64,000 bases of DNA from NCBI GenBank assembly GCA_902786925.1, contig CADAEK010000002.1:218344-282343 (forward strand), written 5' to 3'. The translations under genes and the position numbers were made by a program. Within the stretch, counting starts at the first letter, position 1. Each line of letters begins with the position of its first letter. Source of the DNA: an uncultured Bacteroidales bacterium (GTDB lineage: Bacteria; Bacteroidota; Bacteroidia; Bacteroidales; Bacteroidaceae). A model generated the notes under the pieces. That model was not told the DNA's origin, made no database searches, and worked only from the letters and a program-made list of their open reading frames with translations. Shown piece by piece: positions 24,902 through 33,411 of this stretch.

Positions 24902-25576
24902 ATGAAAAAGATACTTTTTATTATGAGCCTCTGTCTATTGGCAGGCACTAGCATGAGTTATGCGCAACTGAGCAAGGAACAGCTCCAGGAACGCAAGGAA
25001 ATCAAGAAACTTTCGAAGGCGGAACTCAACGAGAAAGCCACTAAAACGGCTCGTAAGGATGCCAAGCAGCTCCAAAAGGAGGGTTGGCAGACAGCTCCTG
25101 GCGCACTTCCTATCGAGAAGCAGTTGGACAAGTCCTATCTGATGCAAATGGAATATGACGAGGACATGTTCCCCAAGTACATCATGGCGGAAGCAATGAG
25201 CATCGGTGAAAACTACGACGCTGCCAAGATGCAGGCCATCGAATTGGCCAAGCAGAACCTGGCTGGTCAGATCCAAACGGAAGTGACGGCACTTATCGAG
25301 AACACCGTTGCCAACAAGCAGCTCGAAGCCGAAGAAGCAGCTTCTGTCGTGCAGACTATCTCTGCTGCCAAGAACCTCATCTCGCAAAGCATTGGACGCA
25401 CCATCCCTGTAATGGAGGTCTATCGCACCAAGCCCAACAAGAACAAGGAAGTGCTGGTGCGCCTTGCCTACAGTCAGGAGATGGCAAAGGCTGCAGCCAA
25501 GAAGGCTGTGCGTCAGGAACTGGAGCAGAAAGGCGAAGAACTGCACAACAAGCTCGACAAGCTGTTGGGGTGGTAA
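24902..25576 (+). CDS. Secreted LPP20-like protein, cluster gene 1
   Basis: 224 residues. Signal peptide (KKILFIMSLCLLAGTSMSYA-Q); a highly charged, probably coiled-coil segment (about 23-65); then a domain of LPP20 type, with the helix AAKMQAIELAKQNLAGQIQT and a strand KEVLVRLAYSQEMA; a second charged helix at the C-terminus. No lipobox cysteine, so it is periplasmic rather than lipid-anchored. LPP20-like domains occur in outer-membrane-associated proteins of H. pylori and in the FlgP flagellar protein. Function here is unknown. It is first gene of the cluster, behind a long leader, and is followed after 51 bp by gene 2. Confidence 0.7.
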   Translation: MKKILFIMSLCLLAGTSMSYAQLSKEQLQERKEIKKLSKAELNEKATKTARKDAKQLQKEGWQTAPGALPIEKQLDKSYLMQMEYDEDMFPKYIMAEAMSIGENYDAAKMQAIELAKQNLAGQIQTEVTALIENTVANKQLEAEEAASVVQTISAAKNLISQSIGRTIPVMEVYRTKPNKNKEVLVRLAYSQEMAKAAAKKAVRQELEQKGEELHNKLDKLLGW

Positions 25577-25627
25577 ATACACAAACCATTATAATTAACT
25601 TATTATTAACTCTAAAACCCAAAAACT

Positions 25628-26377
25628 ATGAAAAAAAGTATTATTGCAATTTGTGCATTGATGGCATCTATAACAGCAATGAATGCCCAAAACTATAAGG
25701 TTGGTGATGTGTACGACACCAATGGTTTGAAAGGAATCGTTATAGATGTGGATGCATCGGGTCAGCATGGCCTTATCATGTCACTTGATGACTCCGCAGC
25801 AGATTGGGCTTTTGTGGCCAAGAAGGATAAGGCCCATAAATCTGTCACCACCGACACTGAAGCCTTTGACGAGAATGACGGCCAAAAGAACATGGAAGTG
25901 ATAGAGAAGTACATCAATGAAACTGGTATCACTTGGGACTACTTCCCCTTGTTCAAATGGGCTCGTGAATTAGGTGATGGATGGTATATCCCAGCCAAAA
26001 ACGAGTTGAAGAAACTGGTAGTGGCTATTAACGGTGGTGAAGAATATGATGCAGACCATTTGAAGGAGTTGAATAAGACCATCAAAGAATTGCGCGGCAA
26101 AAAGAAAGGCTCGTATTATCATGGTTTCACAACTTATATGAAGGCGGGTATTACAGGCTTTCTGGTATTCAACATGATGTTTTGTTCAACAGAAGTTGAG
26201 GGAGGCAACACCTATATTATGTACTTCAAAGAGGATACGGGAAGTCGCTTGAAAGGAGCTATGCTTGGCGGCAAGAAGAAGAAAGGTACATTTGAATTAA
26301 CCCCCACAGTGAAAGCATACCCATCTGCTGCACGTAAGCAAAGCCCTATTGCATCACGTGCTGTTCATAAATTCTGA
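25628..26377 (+). CDS. Secreted protein of unknown function, cluster gene 2
   Basis: 249 residues with signal peptide (KKSIIAICALMASITAMNA-Q). The mature start NYKVGDVYDTNGLKGIVIDV and the later FPLFKWARELGDGWYIPAKN resemble DUF1566-like or fimbrillin-associated C-terminal domains of Bacteroidota surface proteins, which often begin Y-x-VGD-xY and contain a GWYLPA motif. Beyond this resemblance I cannot name a family. A hydrophobic patch GITGFLVFNMMFC lies late in the chain and a lysine run GGKKKKGTFEL follows it. It ends four bases before gene 3. Confidence 0.65.
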   Translation: MKKSIIAICALMASITAMNAQNYKVGDVYDTNGLKGIVIDVDASGQHGLIMSLDDSAADWAFVAKKDKAHKSVTTDTEAFDENDGQKNMEVIEKYINETGITWDYFPLFKWARELGDGWYIPAKNELKKLVVAINGGEEYDADHLKELNKTIKELRGKKKGSYYHGFTTYMKAGITGFLVFNMMFCSTEVEGGNTYIMYFKEDTGSRLKGAMLGGKKKKGTFELTPTVKAYPSAARKQSPIASRAVHKF

Positions 26378-26381
26378 TGAT

Positions 26382-27227
26382 ATGAAATACCATTCTATTA
26401 CAATGACGATTATCTTGTGTCTGACGGCTATTGCCTGTCGGGCACAAGATAAGCCTCTTTTTCAAGGCGAAGTGACTTGGAAAACAATGATTATGGGTAA
26501 TATGGCAACTGATTATAAAGGGAAGCATATTATCAAGATTGTTTATAAGAATGGCAGCAAACATGAATATGACACCCGATTGGGAAAACATGTCGTTATG
26601 CTGCCTGCGGAGGATCGTTTTATCGTTTATTATGACGAGTTAAAGGCTGGTGCAGAATATCCGCTGAACAAATACTATAGCATTGGTCATACGAACAGCG
26701 CATATGGGATTTCACAAGAGGGGGAATTCCATAAAACAGATAAAACGACCCAGATATGCGGATACGATTGTGTGATATATGAGGGAACAAAGTCTATCAA
26801 TCAAGATTATAAAGCTGCCAAATTGCAGAGAACCAGTACCGTCATCTATCATTATGCGGTTTGTGAGAAATTTGATGTGGATAGTATTTGGCAAAAAAAG
26901 AATCCAGATATGCCATCTTCTGGCTTATTGCTGAAGATGGTCCTTGACCAAAAGCAGAACGTAAAAAATGCACTTATTAAAGGTAAAGGAAATTACTATC
27001 ACAGCGAAGTTGTCACTGAGGTGGTGGAGCGTGAGGTGGATGATGCAGAATTGTGTGTGCCAAATGATATTGAGATACAAAAGTTCCGTACTTTCCCATC
27101 TGCGTCACCACGGCTGGCAGAATTGTACACGCAAAACAGAGCTGCCTTGAAAAAGAAGGGGCTGTTCCCTACACAATTACCAGATAATGATACTTTTGAT
27201 ACCGACAGCGAATGGGACGACGAATAA
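26382..27227 (+). CDS. Secreted protein of unknown function, cluster gene 3 (DUF4412-like features)
   Basis: 281 residues; signal peptide (YHSITMTIILCLTAIACRA-Q). The mature part starts LFQGEVTWKTMIMGNMATDY and contains TTQICGYDCVIYEG, a pattern (x-I-x-GY-x-C) seen in DUF4412 or GLPGLI-type periplasmic proteins. The resemblance is weak. The tail is acidic (DNDTFDTDSEWDDE). The frame could start at 26349, but ATG 26382 gives the signal peptide and lies directly after the previous stop. The 3' end overlaps gene 4 by 16 bp. Confidence 0.6.
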   Translation: MKYHSITMTIILCLTAIACRAQDKPLFQGEVTWKTMIMGNMATDYKGKHIIKIVYKNGSKHEYDTRLGKHVVMLPAEDRFIVYYDELKAGAEYPLNKYYSIGHTNSAYGISQEGEFHKTDKTTQICGYDCVIYEGTKSINQDYKAAKLQRTSTVIYHYAVCEKFDVDSIWQKKNPDMPSSGLLLKMVLDQKQNVKNALIKGKGNYYHSEVVTEVVEREVDDAELCVPNDIEIQKFRTFPSASPRLAELYTQNRAALKKKGLFPTQLPDNDTFDTDSEWDDE

Positions 27228-28468
27228 CAACAATCTGTGGACTTATGCTTTTCATGATAGCTTCGGTTCCTGCATTTGCACAGCAGGAGGATGAGGCGTA
27301 TCATTACCAGCGCAATTCCATCTATCCTATTTTCATTAAGCATCCGCAATATGCTTATAATAAGGAGATTGAATATGTGTTGGGCAAGAACCCGATGCCA
27401 GAGCGTTTCAATGACCATGCATTGAAAGTGAGGAACGTGGTGTTCTCCTCGAAAGATAAGGATCTCAAAGATGAGATAGATGATTTTATCCAGCAGAATC
27501 AATTGGCTAGGCGTGTGGTTTCCAAGTGGTTTAACCACACTAAGTCCACAGGGTTTGATATGGAGCTAATTAAAGAACGTGGCTTCTACAATGCAACGGC
27601 AGCCGATTGGGATATAGCAGCAAGGAACGCCATCGGCAATGCCATGTTGGAGGATGCAGGAGAAAACCTAATTGGAAACACCTTTGTGATTTTCCATGAT
27701 ATCCGGTATATAGATCGCTCCACGGCATGGAACACAGTGAAAGAGATTGCCGTCATGGCAACCGCTGTTGCATCTTCCATTGTGCTTAAAAACAACGACG
27801 TGGGATCCATAATGCTTGATTCTGAGCTTGGAGGGAAAGGACTGGATTGGCTGTATGGCTCTGTAACGGATAAGATTAAAGGTTTTGCTGTCAATATCAC
27901 ATCGTATCTGTACCGATTGTCGTGGAATGAGGATATAGCAAATGAGTTTTATGCCAAGTATTACACTGCAGACCCTCAAAAGGACCAAAGTCGGATAGCG
28001 GCTTATAATGCGGATAATAAGCTTTTCAAACTGGAATATGTCGGGATGGTTCAGAGCAAGAGCAGCAAGACCGTTATGAGTGGTGTGAAGACCAACGAGC
28101 AGCTGATTAGGAAAGTTTGCACTCGTGCGGTGGACAAGAATCTTGCAGAGTTGCAGCATGAGTTTGGACCATTCAGAATAAAAGCACCATTGGTAAGCAC
28201 TACGCCATTGTGTGCTCATGTGGGAATGAAGGAGGACTTGACTGCAGATTCACGTTTTGAAGTTTTAGAGCCTCAGCTTGACAAAGACGGAAGGACTACT
28301 TATAAAAAGGTTGGCGTGATACGCCCTGTTGATGGAAAGATTTGGGATAATCGTTATGGGGCAGATGAGGAGGATACCCCGGAGTCGAAGCTGCACGCTA
28401 CAGAATTTGAGAAAGTGAGCGGTTCGGATTTCTATCCAGGAATGCTCATCAGGGAGATAGAGAAGTAG
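27212..28468 (+). CDS. Secreted protein of unknown function, cluster gene 4
   Basis: 418 residues with a signal peptide (ITTICGLMLFMIASVPAFA-Q). I recognise no domain. Visible features: a His- and Tyr-rich N-terminal part (YHYQRNSIYPIFIKHPQYAY), a hydrophobic stretch VKEIAVMATAVASSIVLKN (about 185-203) that could be a buried helix or membrane contact, and a mixed C-terminal domain with regular beta-like segments. It overlaps gene 3 by 16 bp, so translation is probably coupled. The short gap (29 bp) to gene 5 keeps it in the same transcript. Confidence 0.6.
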   Translation: MGRRITTICGLMLFMIASVPAFAQQEDEAYHYQRNSIYPIFIKHPQYAYNKEIEYVLGKNPMPERFNDHALKVRNVVFSSKDKDLKDEIDDFIQQNQLARRVVSKWFNHTKSTGFDMELIKERGFYNATAADWDIAARNAIGNAMLEDAGENLIGNTFVIFHDIRYIDRSTAWNTVKEIAVMATAVASSIVLKNNDVGSIMLDSELGGKGLDWLYGSVTDKIKGFAVNITSYLYRLSWNEDIANEFYAKYYTADPQKDQSRIAAYNADNKLFKLEYVGMVQSKSSKTVMSGVKTNEQLIRKVCTRAVDKNLAELQHEFGPFRIKAPLVSTTPLCAHVGMKEDLTADSRFEVLEPQLDKDGRTTYKKVGVIRPVDGKIWDNRYGADEEDTPESKLHATEFEKVSGSDFYPGMLIREIEK

Positions 28469-28497
28469 GAATTTAACACAATGGATAATACTTAAGA

Positions 28498-28983
28498 ATG
28501 AAACGCTACATACTACTTGTCCTTGTTGGGATGCTGAATATATTGCCGTCGTTCTCAAAAGAGAAGGAGGAACCGTTACAGTATGAAGTCATTTGTGCTG
28601 GAACAGGGGTTGAAGGGACATACCTTGTGAATGTGTCCGTAACGGTGTCGAATCCGAACTCGATGGTGGAAGAACGTCTGCGTAAGGCCGCCATACATGG
28701 TGTGTTGTTTCAAGGGGTGTCGGCTTCGGACAAATGTTCTGGTTATAGACCTATTGTCCTCAAACGTGAAACAGAACAATCCCGAAGCGATTTCTTCTTG
28801 CCGTTCTTTGCTGATAATGGGAGACTGGCAACCTATGCAGATATCGTTAAAGGGTCGCTGAAGATTTTGAAGATGCCCAAGAAACAGTTTCGTATCTCGG
28901 CCATCTTGTCTGTCAGGAAGGACGAACTCAGACGTTTGCTGGAGGAGAACAAAATAATAGAAGGATTATCCACATTGTTCTAA
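28498..28983 (+). CDS. Secreted protein of unknown function, cluster gene 5
   Basis: 161 residues with signal peptide (KRYILLVLVGMLNILPSFS). The sequence LQYEVICAGTGVEGTYLVNV and RLRKAAIHGVLFQGVS look like a family I have seen in Bacteroidales next to LPP20-like and transglutaminase-like genes, always short and secreted. I know no function for it. The predicted fold is mixed alpha/beta with a FFLPFF aromatic patch (about 100-105). It lies 10 bp before gene 6. Confidence 0.6.
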   Translation: MKRYILLVLVGMLNILPSFSKEKEEPLQYEVICAGTGVEGTYLVNVSVTVSNPNSMVEERLRKAAIHGVLFQGVSASDKCSGYRPIVLKRETEQSRSDFFLPFFADNGRLATYADIVKGSLKILKMPKKQFRISAILSVRKDELRRLLEENKIIEGLSTLF

Positions 28984-28993
28984 TGACAGGCTT

Positions 28994-29932
28994 ATGAAGA
29001 AAACTCTCTTTTGTCTTGTGTTGATGGCAGTATCAGCGTTATCTGTTTCTGCACAGATGATGAAGCCAAGCGTGATGGTGATTCCCAGCAACGCATGGTG
29101 CCAAGAGCATGGTTTTATGATGCAGTCATCCAGTGGAAACTCCTATCCTGATTACAGGCGCGCTGTTGCAGGCAGCACGGACCTGATCAATGTCATTTCG
29201 AAGATAAACATCATCATGGGTGATAGGGGATTCCCGTTGGAGAATCTGGAATCGGCATTAAAGGCGTTGTCGGAAACAGATGTGGAAAGAAAACTGTACA
29301 CGGATGCAGAAGGCAACAGTATACGCGTCTCTGCGATTGACGAGTTGTACACTTCGGCAGCAACAGACATTGTTCTGCAACTCACCTGGAAGGTAAACGA
29401 AATGGGACCGAAGAAATCGGTGACATTCAATTTGCAAGCGATAGATTCCTACACGAACAAACAAGTGGCCGGTGCAGAAGGCACCGGAAAGCCTTCATTC
29501 TCGGCAGATTTGTCCACGTTGTTGGAAGAGGCTGTGTTGGCGCACATGGATGTGTTCTGTGACCGGTTGGTGCGCCACTTTCAGGAAACAAGGGATAATG
29601 GTCGCGAAGTCAGTATAGATGTCTTGCTGTCGGATGCTGCGGAGGTGGACTTCAATACGGAGTTCGATGATGACAACCTGCAAGAGGCGATTACGGCTTA
29701 TATTGCGAAAGAAAGTGTGAATCACCGATTCAGTCGTGGTGCCGCAACGGAAAGCATGTTGCAATATAAGAGTGTGCGAATCCCTGTGCATGATGAGAAT
29801 GGTACGCCGATTGATGCATATGCCTTTGCACGTCGTTTGGCCAAGTATCTGAAAAAAGAGCCTTTTGTGCTAACAACAAAAGTGATTGCGAAGGGGCTGG
29901 GGCAAGCTACAATCATCATCGGGGATGAGTAG
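28994..29932 (+). CDS. Secreted DUF6175-like protein, cluster gene 6
   Basis: 312 residues; signal peptide (KKTLFCLVLMAVSALSVSA-Q). The N-terminal strand KPSVMVIPSNAWCQEHGF, and INIIMGDRGFPLENLESALK after it, fit DUF6175 as I remember it. Such domains resemble the periplasmic domains of CsgG- or TolB-type proteins, with alternating strands and helices. A strand LQLTWKVNEMGPKKSVTFNL and a helix pair follow. The C-terminal third (VRIPVHDENGTPIDAYAFAR) may be a second domain. No lipobox. Function unknown; an assembly or scaffold role at the outer membrane is an inference. Confidence 0.65.
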   Translation: MKKTLFCLVLMAVSALSVSAQMMKPSVMVIPSNAWCQEHGFMMQSSSGNSYPDYRRAVAGSTDLINVISKINIIMGDRGFPLENLESALKALSETDVERKLYTDAEGNSIRVSAIDELYTSAATDIVLQLTWKVNEMGPKKSVTFNLQAIDSYTNKQVAGAEGTGKPSFSADLSTLLEEAVLAHMDVFCDRLVRHFQETRDNGREVSIDVLLSDAAEVDFNTEFDDDNLQEAITAYIAKESVNHRFSRGAATESMLQYKSVRIPVHDENGTPIDAYAFARRLAKYLKKEPFVLTTKVIAKGLGQATIIIGDE

Positions 29933-29994
29933 CTTGTACTAGCTTTAGTCAACCAAGAAAGAGTCCCTTATTCTGTAATAAAAGATAGATGCTT

Positions 29995-30459
29995 ATGAAG
30001 AAAATCCTGTTGATAGTAATGCTTTGGACGATGGTTTTGCCATCAGTCATAGCGCAAGATTCCGTTGTGGTGAAGTTCATGGTGGAGATACCGAAGGAAC
30101 AAAAGCTTACGGGACAGCAGAGTGGTGAACTGAAAGACAAGATGGAAGCGGTGCTTGGGAGGATGGATGCCCATGCGGATGCATCGGAATATGTCCTTGC
30201 TGCATCAGTGAAAATGACGGGCACTCGGACATCTGAAGGAGGAATGCGCCCTTATACGGTTGCCGAAGGAGAACTGGCATTGAAAGTACATAACAAGAAG
30301 AACGGAACCATCGTGAATGCCACAACGCTCAAACTGCAGGATTCGTTCCCTGAAGGTGAGGCTACGGATGTCTTGCTACGGCTCATCCGTGCCATCAAAG
30401 TTCGTGACAGTCGGTTTGTCCGTTTCATACATACTTCACAAAATAGAATTCAGGAATGA
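29995..30459 (+). CDS. Small secreted protein of unknown function, cluster gene 7
   Basis: 154 residues; signal peptide (KKILLIVMLWTMVLPSVIA-Q), then a single alpha/beta domain. YVLAASVKMTGTRTSEGGMR and VAEGELALKVHNKKNGTIVN suggest a beta sheet, and a last helix DVLLRLIRAIKVRD follows. The style resembles gene 6 (strand, conserved helix, 'ATDVLLRL'), hinting at a related fold. ATG 29995 is chosen over ATG 29989 because MKK starts the signal peptide. The stop overlaps the start of gene 8 by four bases (ATGA). Confidence 0.6.
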   Translation: MKKILLIVMLWTMVLPSVIAQDSVVVKFMVEIPKEQKLTGQQSGELKDKMEAVLGRMDAHADASEYVLAASVKMTGTRTSEGGMRPYTVAEGELALKVHNKKNGTIVNATTLKLQDSFPEGEATDVLLRLIRAIKVRDSRFVRFIHTSQNRIQE

Positions 30460-31376
30460 AAGGCTTGTTTTTTCTAATCGTGTTGATGGCAACCCAATGT
30501 GTCAACGCACAAACGATTCTGGACAGAAGTCAAAAGAAACGTCCAGAATGGTATGGACGAACGATGACGGATTACATGGTCGTTTCTGCAGTGGATAAAG
30601 ACTTGGAAACGGCCAAGCAGAAGGCTTTGACTAGCTTGAAGGTACAGATTCTGCAATCGGTCGCCCAAAATGTCGAGTATTCAACCGAGACCATTGTCGA
30701 GCAGTTGACCCATGGGCAGCAAGTGGAGTCTAACATTTCGTTCCGACAAGAAGGCTCCACTCGTGCCGTCTCTCTGCCTTATATATCGGGAGTTGCTCTT
30801 TCCAAAGCGACGGAGTCATATTGGGAATTGCAGGAAGATAAGGCGACTCATGAGCGGCAATATGTATTCAGTATGTTATACCCGTATCCTCAATCTGATT
30901 ATCAGAAACTGAAAAGCCAGTTTGAGGAGCTTGACCAGAAGATGGAAGAAACGGTAAGGACTGCAGAGAAAGACATACAGAAGATTGAGGCGGTGAAAGA
31001 CATTGAGGACGGGATCAATAAGCTGAAAGAAGCCCAAGATTATTTCTTCGACAAGCGTCGAAAGGATTGGGCCCAACAGGCTATCAACTCATACAAGCGG
31101 ATATACTCGCAGTTGGTGGTTGAGAGCAAGCGCATTGGACCACGGGAATACAGATGTTGGTTAACGTTGGAGGGACGAAAAATCGGATGCGCCACGATGC
31201 CGAAACTGAAATCCGAGTGTGCCTCCAACCTGCATTGCGCCAGCCGTGATGGGGAAGTGGTCATCACCTTTGATGATTCTGATTGCATTGACGACGAACC
31301 CAACACGATTCTTGTTGTGTTCACACTCAATCAGCGTGTTATCAAGTATAAACTGAATATCAATAATCCGACATGA
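30456..31376 (+). CDS. Secreted LPP20-like protein with coiled coil, cluster gene 8
   Basis: 306 residues; signal peptide (GLFFLIVLMATQCVNA-Q). An LPP20-type domain follows (about 27-150): KKRPEWYGRTMTDYMVVSAV, helix LETAKQKALTSLKVQILQSV, and the strand TYVF-like segment RQYVFSMLYPYPQSD. A heptad-like coiled coil (about 155-215) leads to a small C-terminal beta domain with Cys residues (GCATMPKLKSECASNLHCAS). It overlaps genes 7 and 9 by four bases each (ATGA). The coiled coil suggests it oligomerises or spans a distance in the periplasm; that is inference. Confidence 0.7.
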   Translation: MKGLFFLIVLMATQCVNAQTILDRSQKKRPEWYGRTMTDYMVVSAVDKDLETAKQKALTSLKVQILQSVAQNVEYSTETIVEQLTHGQQVESNISFRQEGSTRAVSLPYISGVALSKATESYWELQEDKATHERQYVFSMLYPYPQSDYQKLKSQFEELDQKMEETVRTAEKDIQKIEAVKDIEDGINKLKEAQDYFFDKRRKDWAQQAINSYKRIYSQLVVESKRIGPREYRCWLTLEGRKIGCATMPKLKSECASNLHCASRDGEVVITFDDSDCIDDEPNTILVVFTLNQRVIKYKLNINNPT

Positions 31377-32830
31377 GGAACTTTTTATTAATGCTTTTTG
31401 CCATCCTGTCGGTTTACTCTCGGGCACAAGTGACCTTTCAAGATGCCTATGACCAGTTCAAACAACAGGCGCAGGAGAGGTATGAGAACTTCCGAGAGGA
31501 GGCGAACAGGGCATATGCTGATTTTGTGCGACAGGCTTGGGAGGAGCATCAAGTGGTGCCTGCCATCCCAAGACCGAAGGAGGAAGAAGTGCCCCCTGTG
31601 GTCATTCCAGACGATGACTTGCTGAAGCCTATTGAAAGTACGCCCATCAAGATTGAGGAAGAGGTGATTGAAGTGCCAACGGTTGATCCGCAACCGTTGC
31701 CTGTGGAGCCTATCAGGGAACTGCCGACGGTGACGGAGGAGAAAGTGAGCTTTACGCTTTATGGTACATCGATGCAGGTGCGGTTTGGTAAGCAGCAGGC
31801 ATTCAAGTTGAATGGCTCTACGCCTGATGCTGTTGCGGATGGATGGGAACAGCTGTCGAAGAGAAACTACGACAATCTCATTCGCGACTGCTTGGAACTG
31901 CGCATTACGATGCAGTTGAGCGACTGGGCATATTTGAAGATGCTAGACAAAATGGCACAGGCATGTGTGGGTGGTGGCAATGAAGCCACGTTGCTGATGG
32001 CATACGTGTATTGCCAGTCGGGCTATAAGATGCGATTGGGCATGGATGGAACTAGGCTACGGATGCTGTATGCCTCGAAGCATTCCATTTATGACAAGGA
32101 TTGTTTCATGTTGAGTGGTGAAGGTTTTTACCTGTATGGGGCAGATGCCAACCGGGTGACAATTTGCGAGGCAACCTTCCCAAAAGAGAAGCCTCTTTCG
32201 CTGTGGATACCACAGGCGATGAAGTTGGCTGACAGGCGCTCAGACGTGAGGACATTGACTTCCATGCGCTATCCAGACATGCAGATGCAGGTAAGCGTGA
32301 ACAGGAATATGATTGACTTCATGAACGACTATCCCACTTCCATGTCGGGAGGAAACTACATGACCCGATGGGCGATGTATGCTAACACTCCCATGGAGGA
32401 GAGGTTGAAGGGGGAGTTATTGCCTAAGTTCAAGGAGAAGCTGAAGGGATTGGGACAGAAAGAAGCGGTGGAAAGGCTGCTGAACTGGGTGCAGACGGCG
32501 TTTGTGTATGAGTATGACGACAAGGTGTGGGGAGGTGACCGTACGTTCTTTGCCGAGGAGTCACTTTATTATCCTTATTGTGACTGCGAAGACCGCTCCA
32601 TCCTTTTCACCCGACTGGTGCGTGACCTTCTAGGCTTGAAGTGCATCCTCATCTATTATCCAGGACATTTGGCTTCGGCGGTGCAGTTCACGGAGAGTGT
32701 GCAGGGCGACTACATCCAACTGAATGGAACGCGTTTTGTTGTGTGCGACCCTACCTATATTGGTGCACCTATTGGCTGCACGATGTCTGGTATGGATAAT
32801 GCTACGGCTACGGTGATTCTGTTGGAATAG
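31373..32830 (+). CDS. Secreted transglutaminase-like cysteine protease domain protein, cluster gene 9
   Basis: 485 residues; signal peptide (NFLLMLFAILSVYSRA-Q), a charged helical segment and an extended Pro/Glu-rich linker (about 55-125), a middle domain, and a C-terminal transglutaminase-like domain. The triad is C405 (in CDCEDRS), H432 (PGHLASAV) and D459 (CDPTYIG), a spacing normal for this superfamily. Such domains are peptidases or amidases more often than crosslinkers. It is the only likely enzyme of the cluster and could process partner proteins or peptidoglycan stems. It is followed by a strong inverted repeat that closes the unit. Confidence 0.75.
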   Translation: MRNFLLMLFAILSVYSRAQVTFQDAYDQFKQQAQERYENFREEANRAYADFVRQAWEEHQVVPAIPRPKEEEVPPVVIPDDDLLKPIESTPIKIEEEVIEVPTVDPQPLPVEPIRELPTVTEEKVSFTLYGTSMQVRFGKQQAFKLNGSTPDAVADGWEQLSKRNYDNLIRDCLELRITMQLSDWAYLKMLDKMAQACVGGGNEATLLMAYVYCQSGYKMRLGMDGTRLRMLYASKHSIYDKDCFMLSGEGFYLYGADANRVTICEATFPKEKPLSLWIPQAMKLADRRSDVRTLTSMRYPDMQMQVSVNRNMIDFMNDYPTSMSGGNYMTRWAMYANTPMEERLKGELLPKFKEKLKGLGQKEAVERLLNWVQTAFVYEYDDKVWGGDRTFFAEESLYYPYCDCEDRSILFTRLVRDLLGLKCILIYYPGHLASAVQFTESVQGDYIQLNGTRFVVCDPTYIGAPIGCTMSGMDNATATVILLE

Positions 32831-32844
32831 TAGGATTCACCAGA

Positions 32845-32886
32845 CAGAGGAAGCCCGCCGCAAAGAAATGCGACGGGCTTCCTCTG
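32845..32886. terminator. Inverted repeat closing the exported-protein cluster and ispF operon
   Basis: CAGAGGAAGCCCG (32845-32857) pairs with CGGGCTTCCTCTG (32874-32886), and the stem continues inward with one mismatch. It lies between convergent units and has no T run. Confidence 0.7.
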
Positions 32887-32928
32887 TAGTTGGGGATGAT
32901 GTGGCCCTTATTAGTGAATAAGTGTGCC

Positions 32929-33411
32929 TTAGTGCTTCTCCAACAGCACTACAGCGTAGGCGCTGATGCCTTCTTCGCGGCCTGTGAATCCGAGTTTCTC
33001 GGTGGTGGTGGCTTTGATGGAGATGTCATCGATGTCAATGCCCATGACATTGGCAAGGGTTTCTTGCATCTGAGGAATGTGGGGATTGAGCTTCGGACGC
33101 TCTGCACAGATGGTGCAGTCGATGTTGCCGATGGCGTAGCCTTTTTCCGCTACGATATCGAGGGTCTTCTTCAGGAGTATCTTGGAGTCGATGTTCTCAA
33201 ACTCGTTTCCCTTCTTGGGAGGGAAATGGTAGCCAATGTCACGCATATTGGCAGCGCCAAGAATGGCGTCGCAGATAGCGTGAATGAGTACGTCGGCATC
33301 TGAGTGCCCCAAGAGTCCTAACGTGTGGTCTATCTTAATGCCGCCAATCCACAGGTCTCTGCCTGCTGTCAGCTGGTGCACATCGAAGCCAAAGCCAATT
33401 CTGATTTTCAT
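32929..33411 (-). CDS. ispF: 2-C-methyl-D-erythritol 2,4-cyclodiphosphate synthase
   Basis: A 160-residue trimeric zinc enzyme of the MEP isoprenoid pathway. The metal ligands are in GFGFDVHQL (D9 and H11 by count) and LLGHSDADVLIHAI, with C-terminal KATTTEKLGFTGREEGI typical of the family. Its ATG overlaps the porV stop by one base (TAATG), so it is the last gene of the long tsaB-ispF unit, where dxr supplies an earlier step of the same pathway. Confidence 0.97.
   Translation of the reverse strand: MKIRIGFGFDVHQLTAGRDLWIGGIKIDHTLGLLGHSDADVLIHAICDAILGAANMRDIGYHFPPKKGNEFENIDSKILLKKTLDIVAEKGYAIGNIDCTICAERPKLNPHIPQMQETLANVMGIDIDDISIKATTTEKLGFTGREEGISAYAVVLLEKH

Noticed and set aside
28576..28779. 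Small minus-strand frames within the exported-protein cluster
   Set aside because: All are opposite genes with clear signal peptides, and none has a promoter or a recognisable product.
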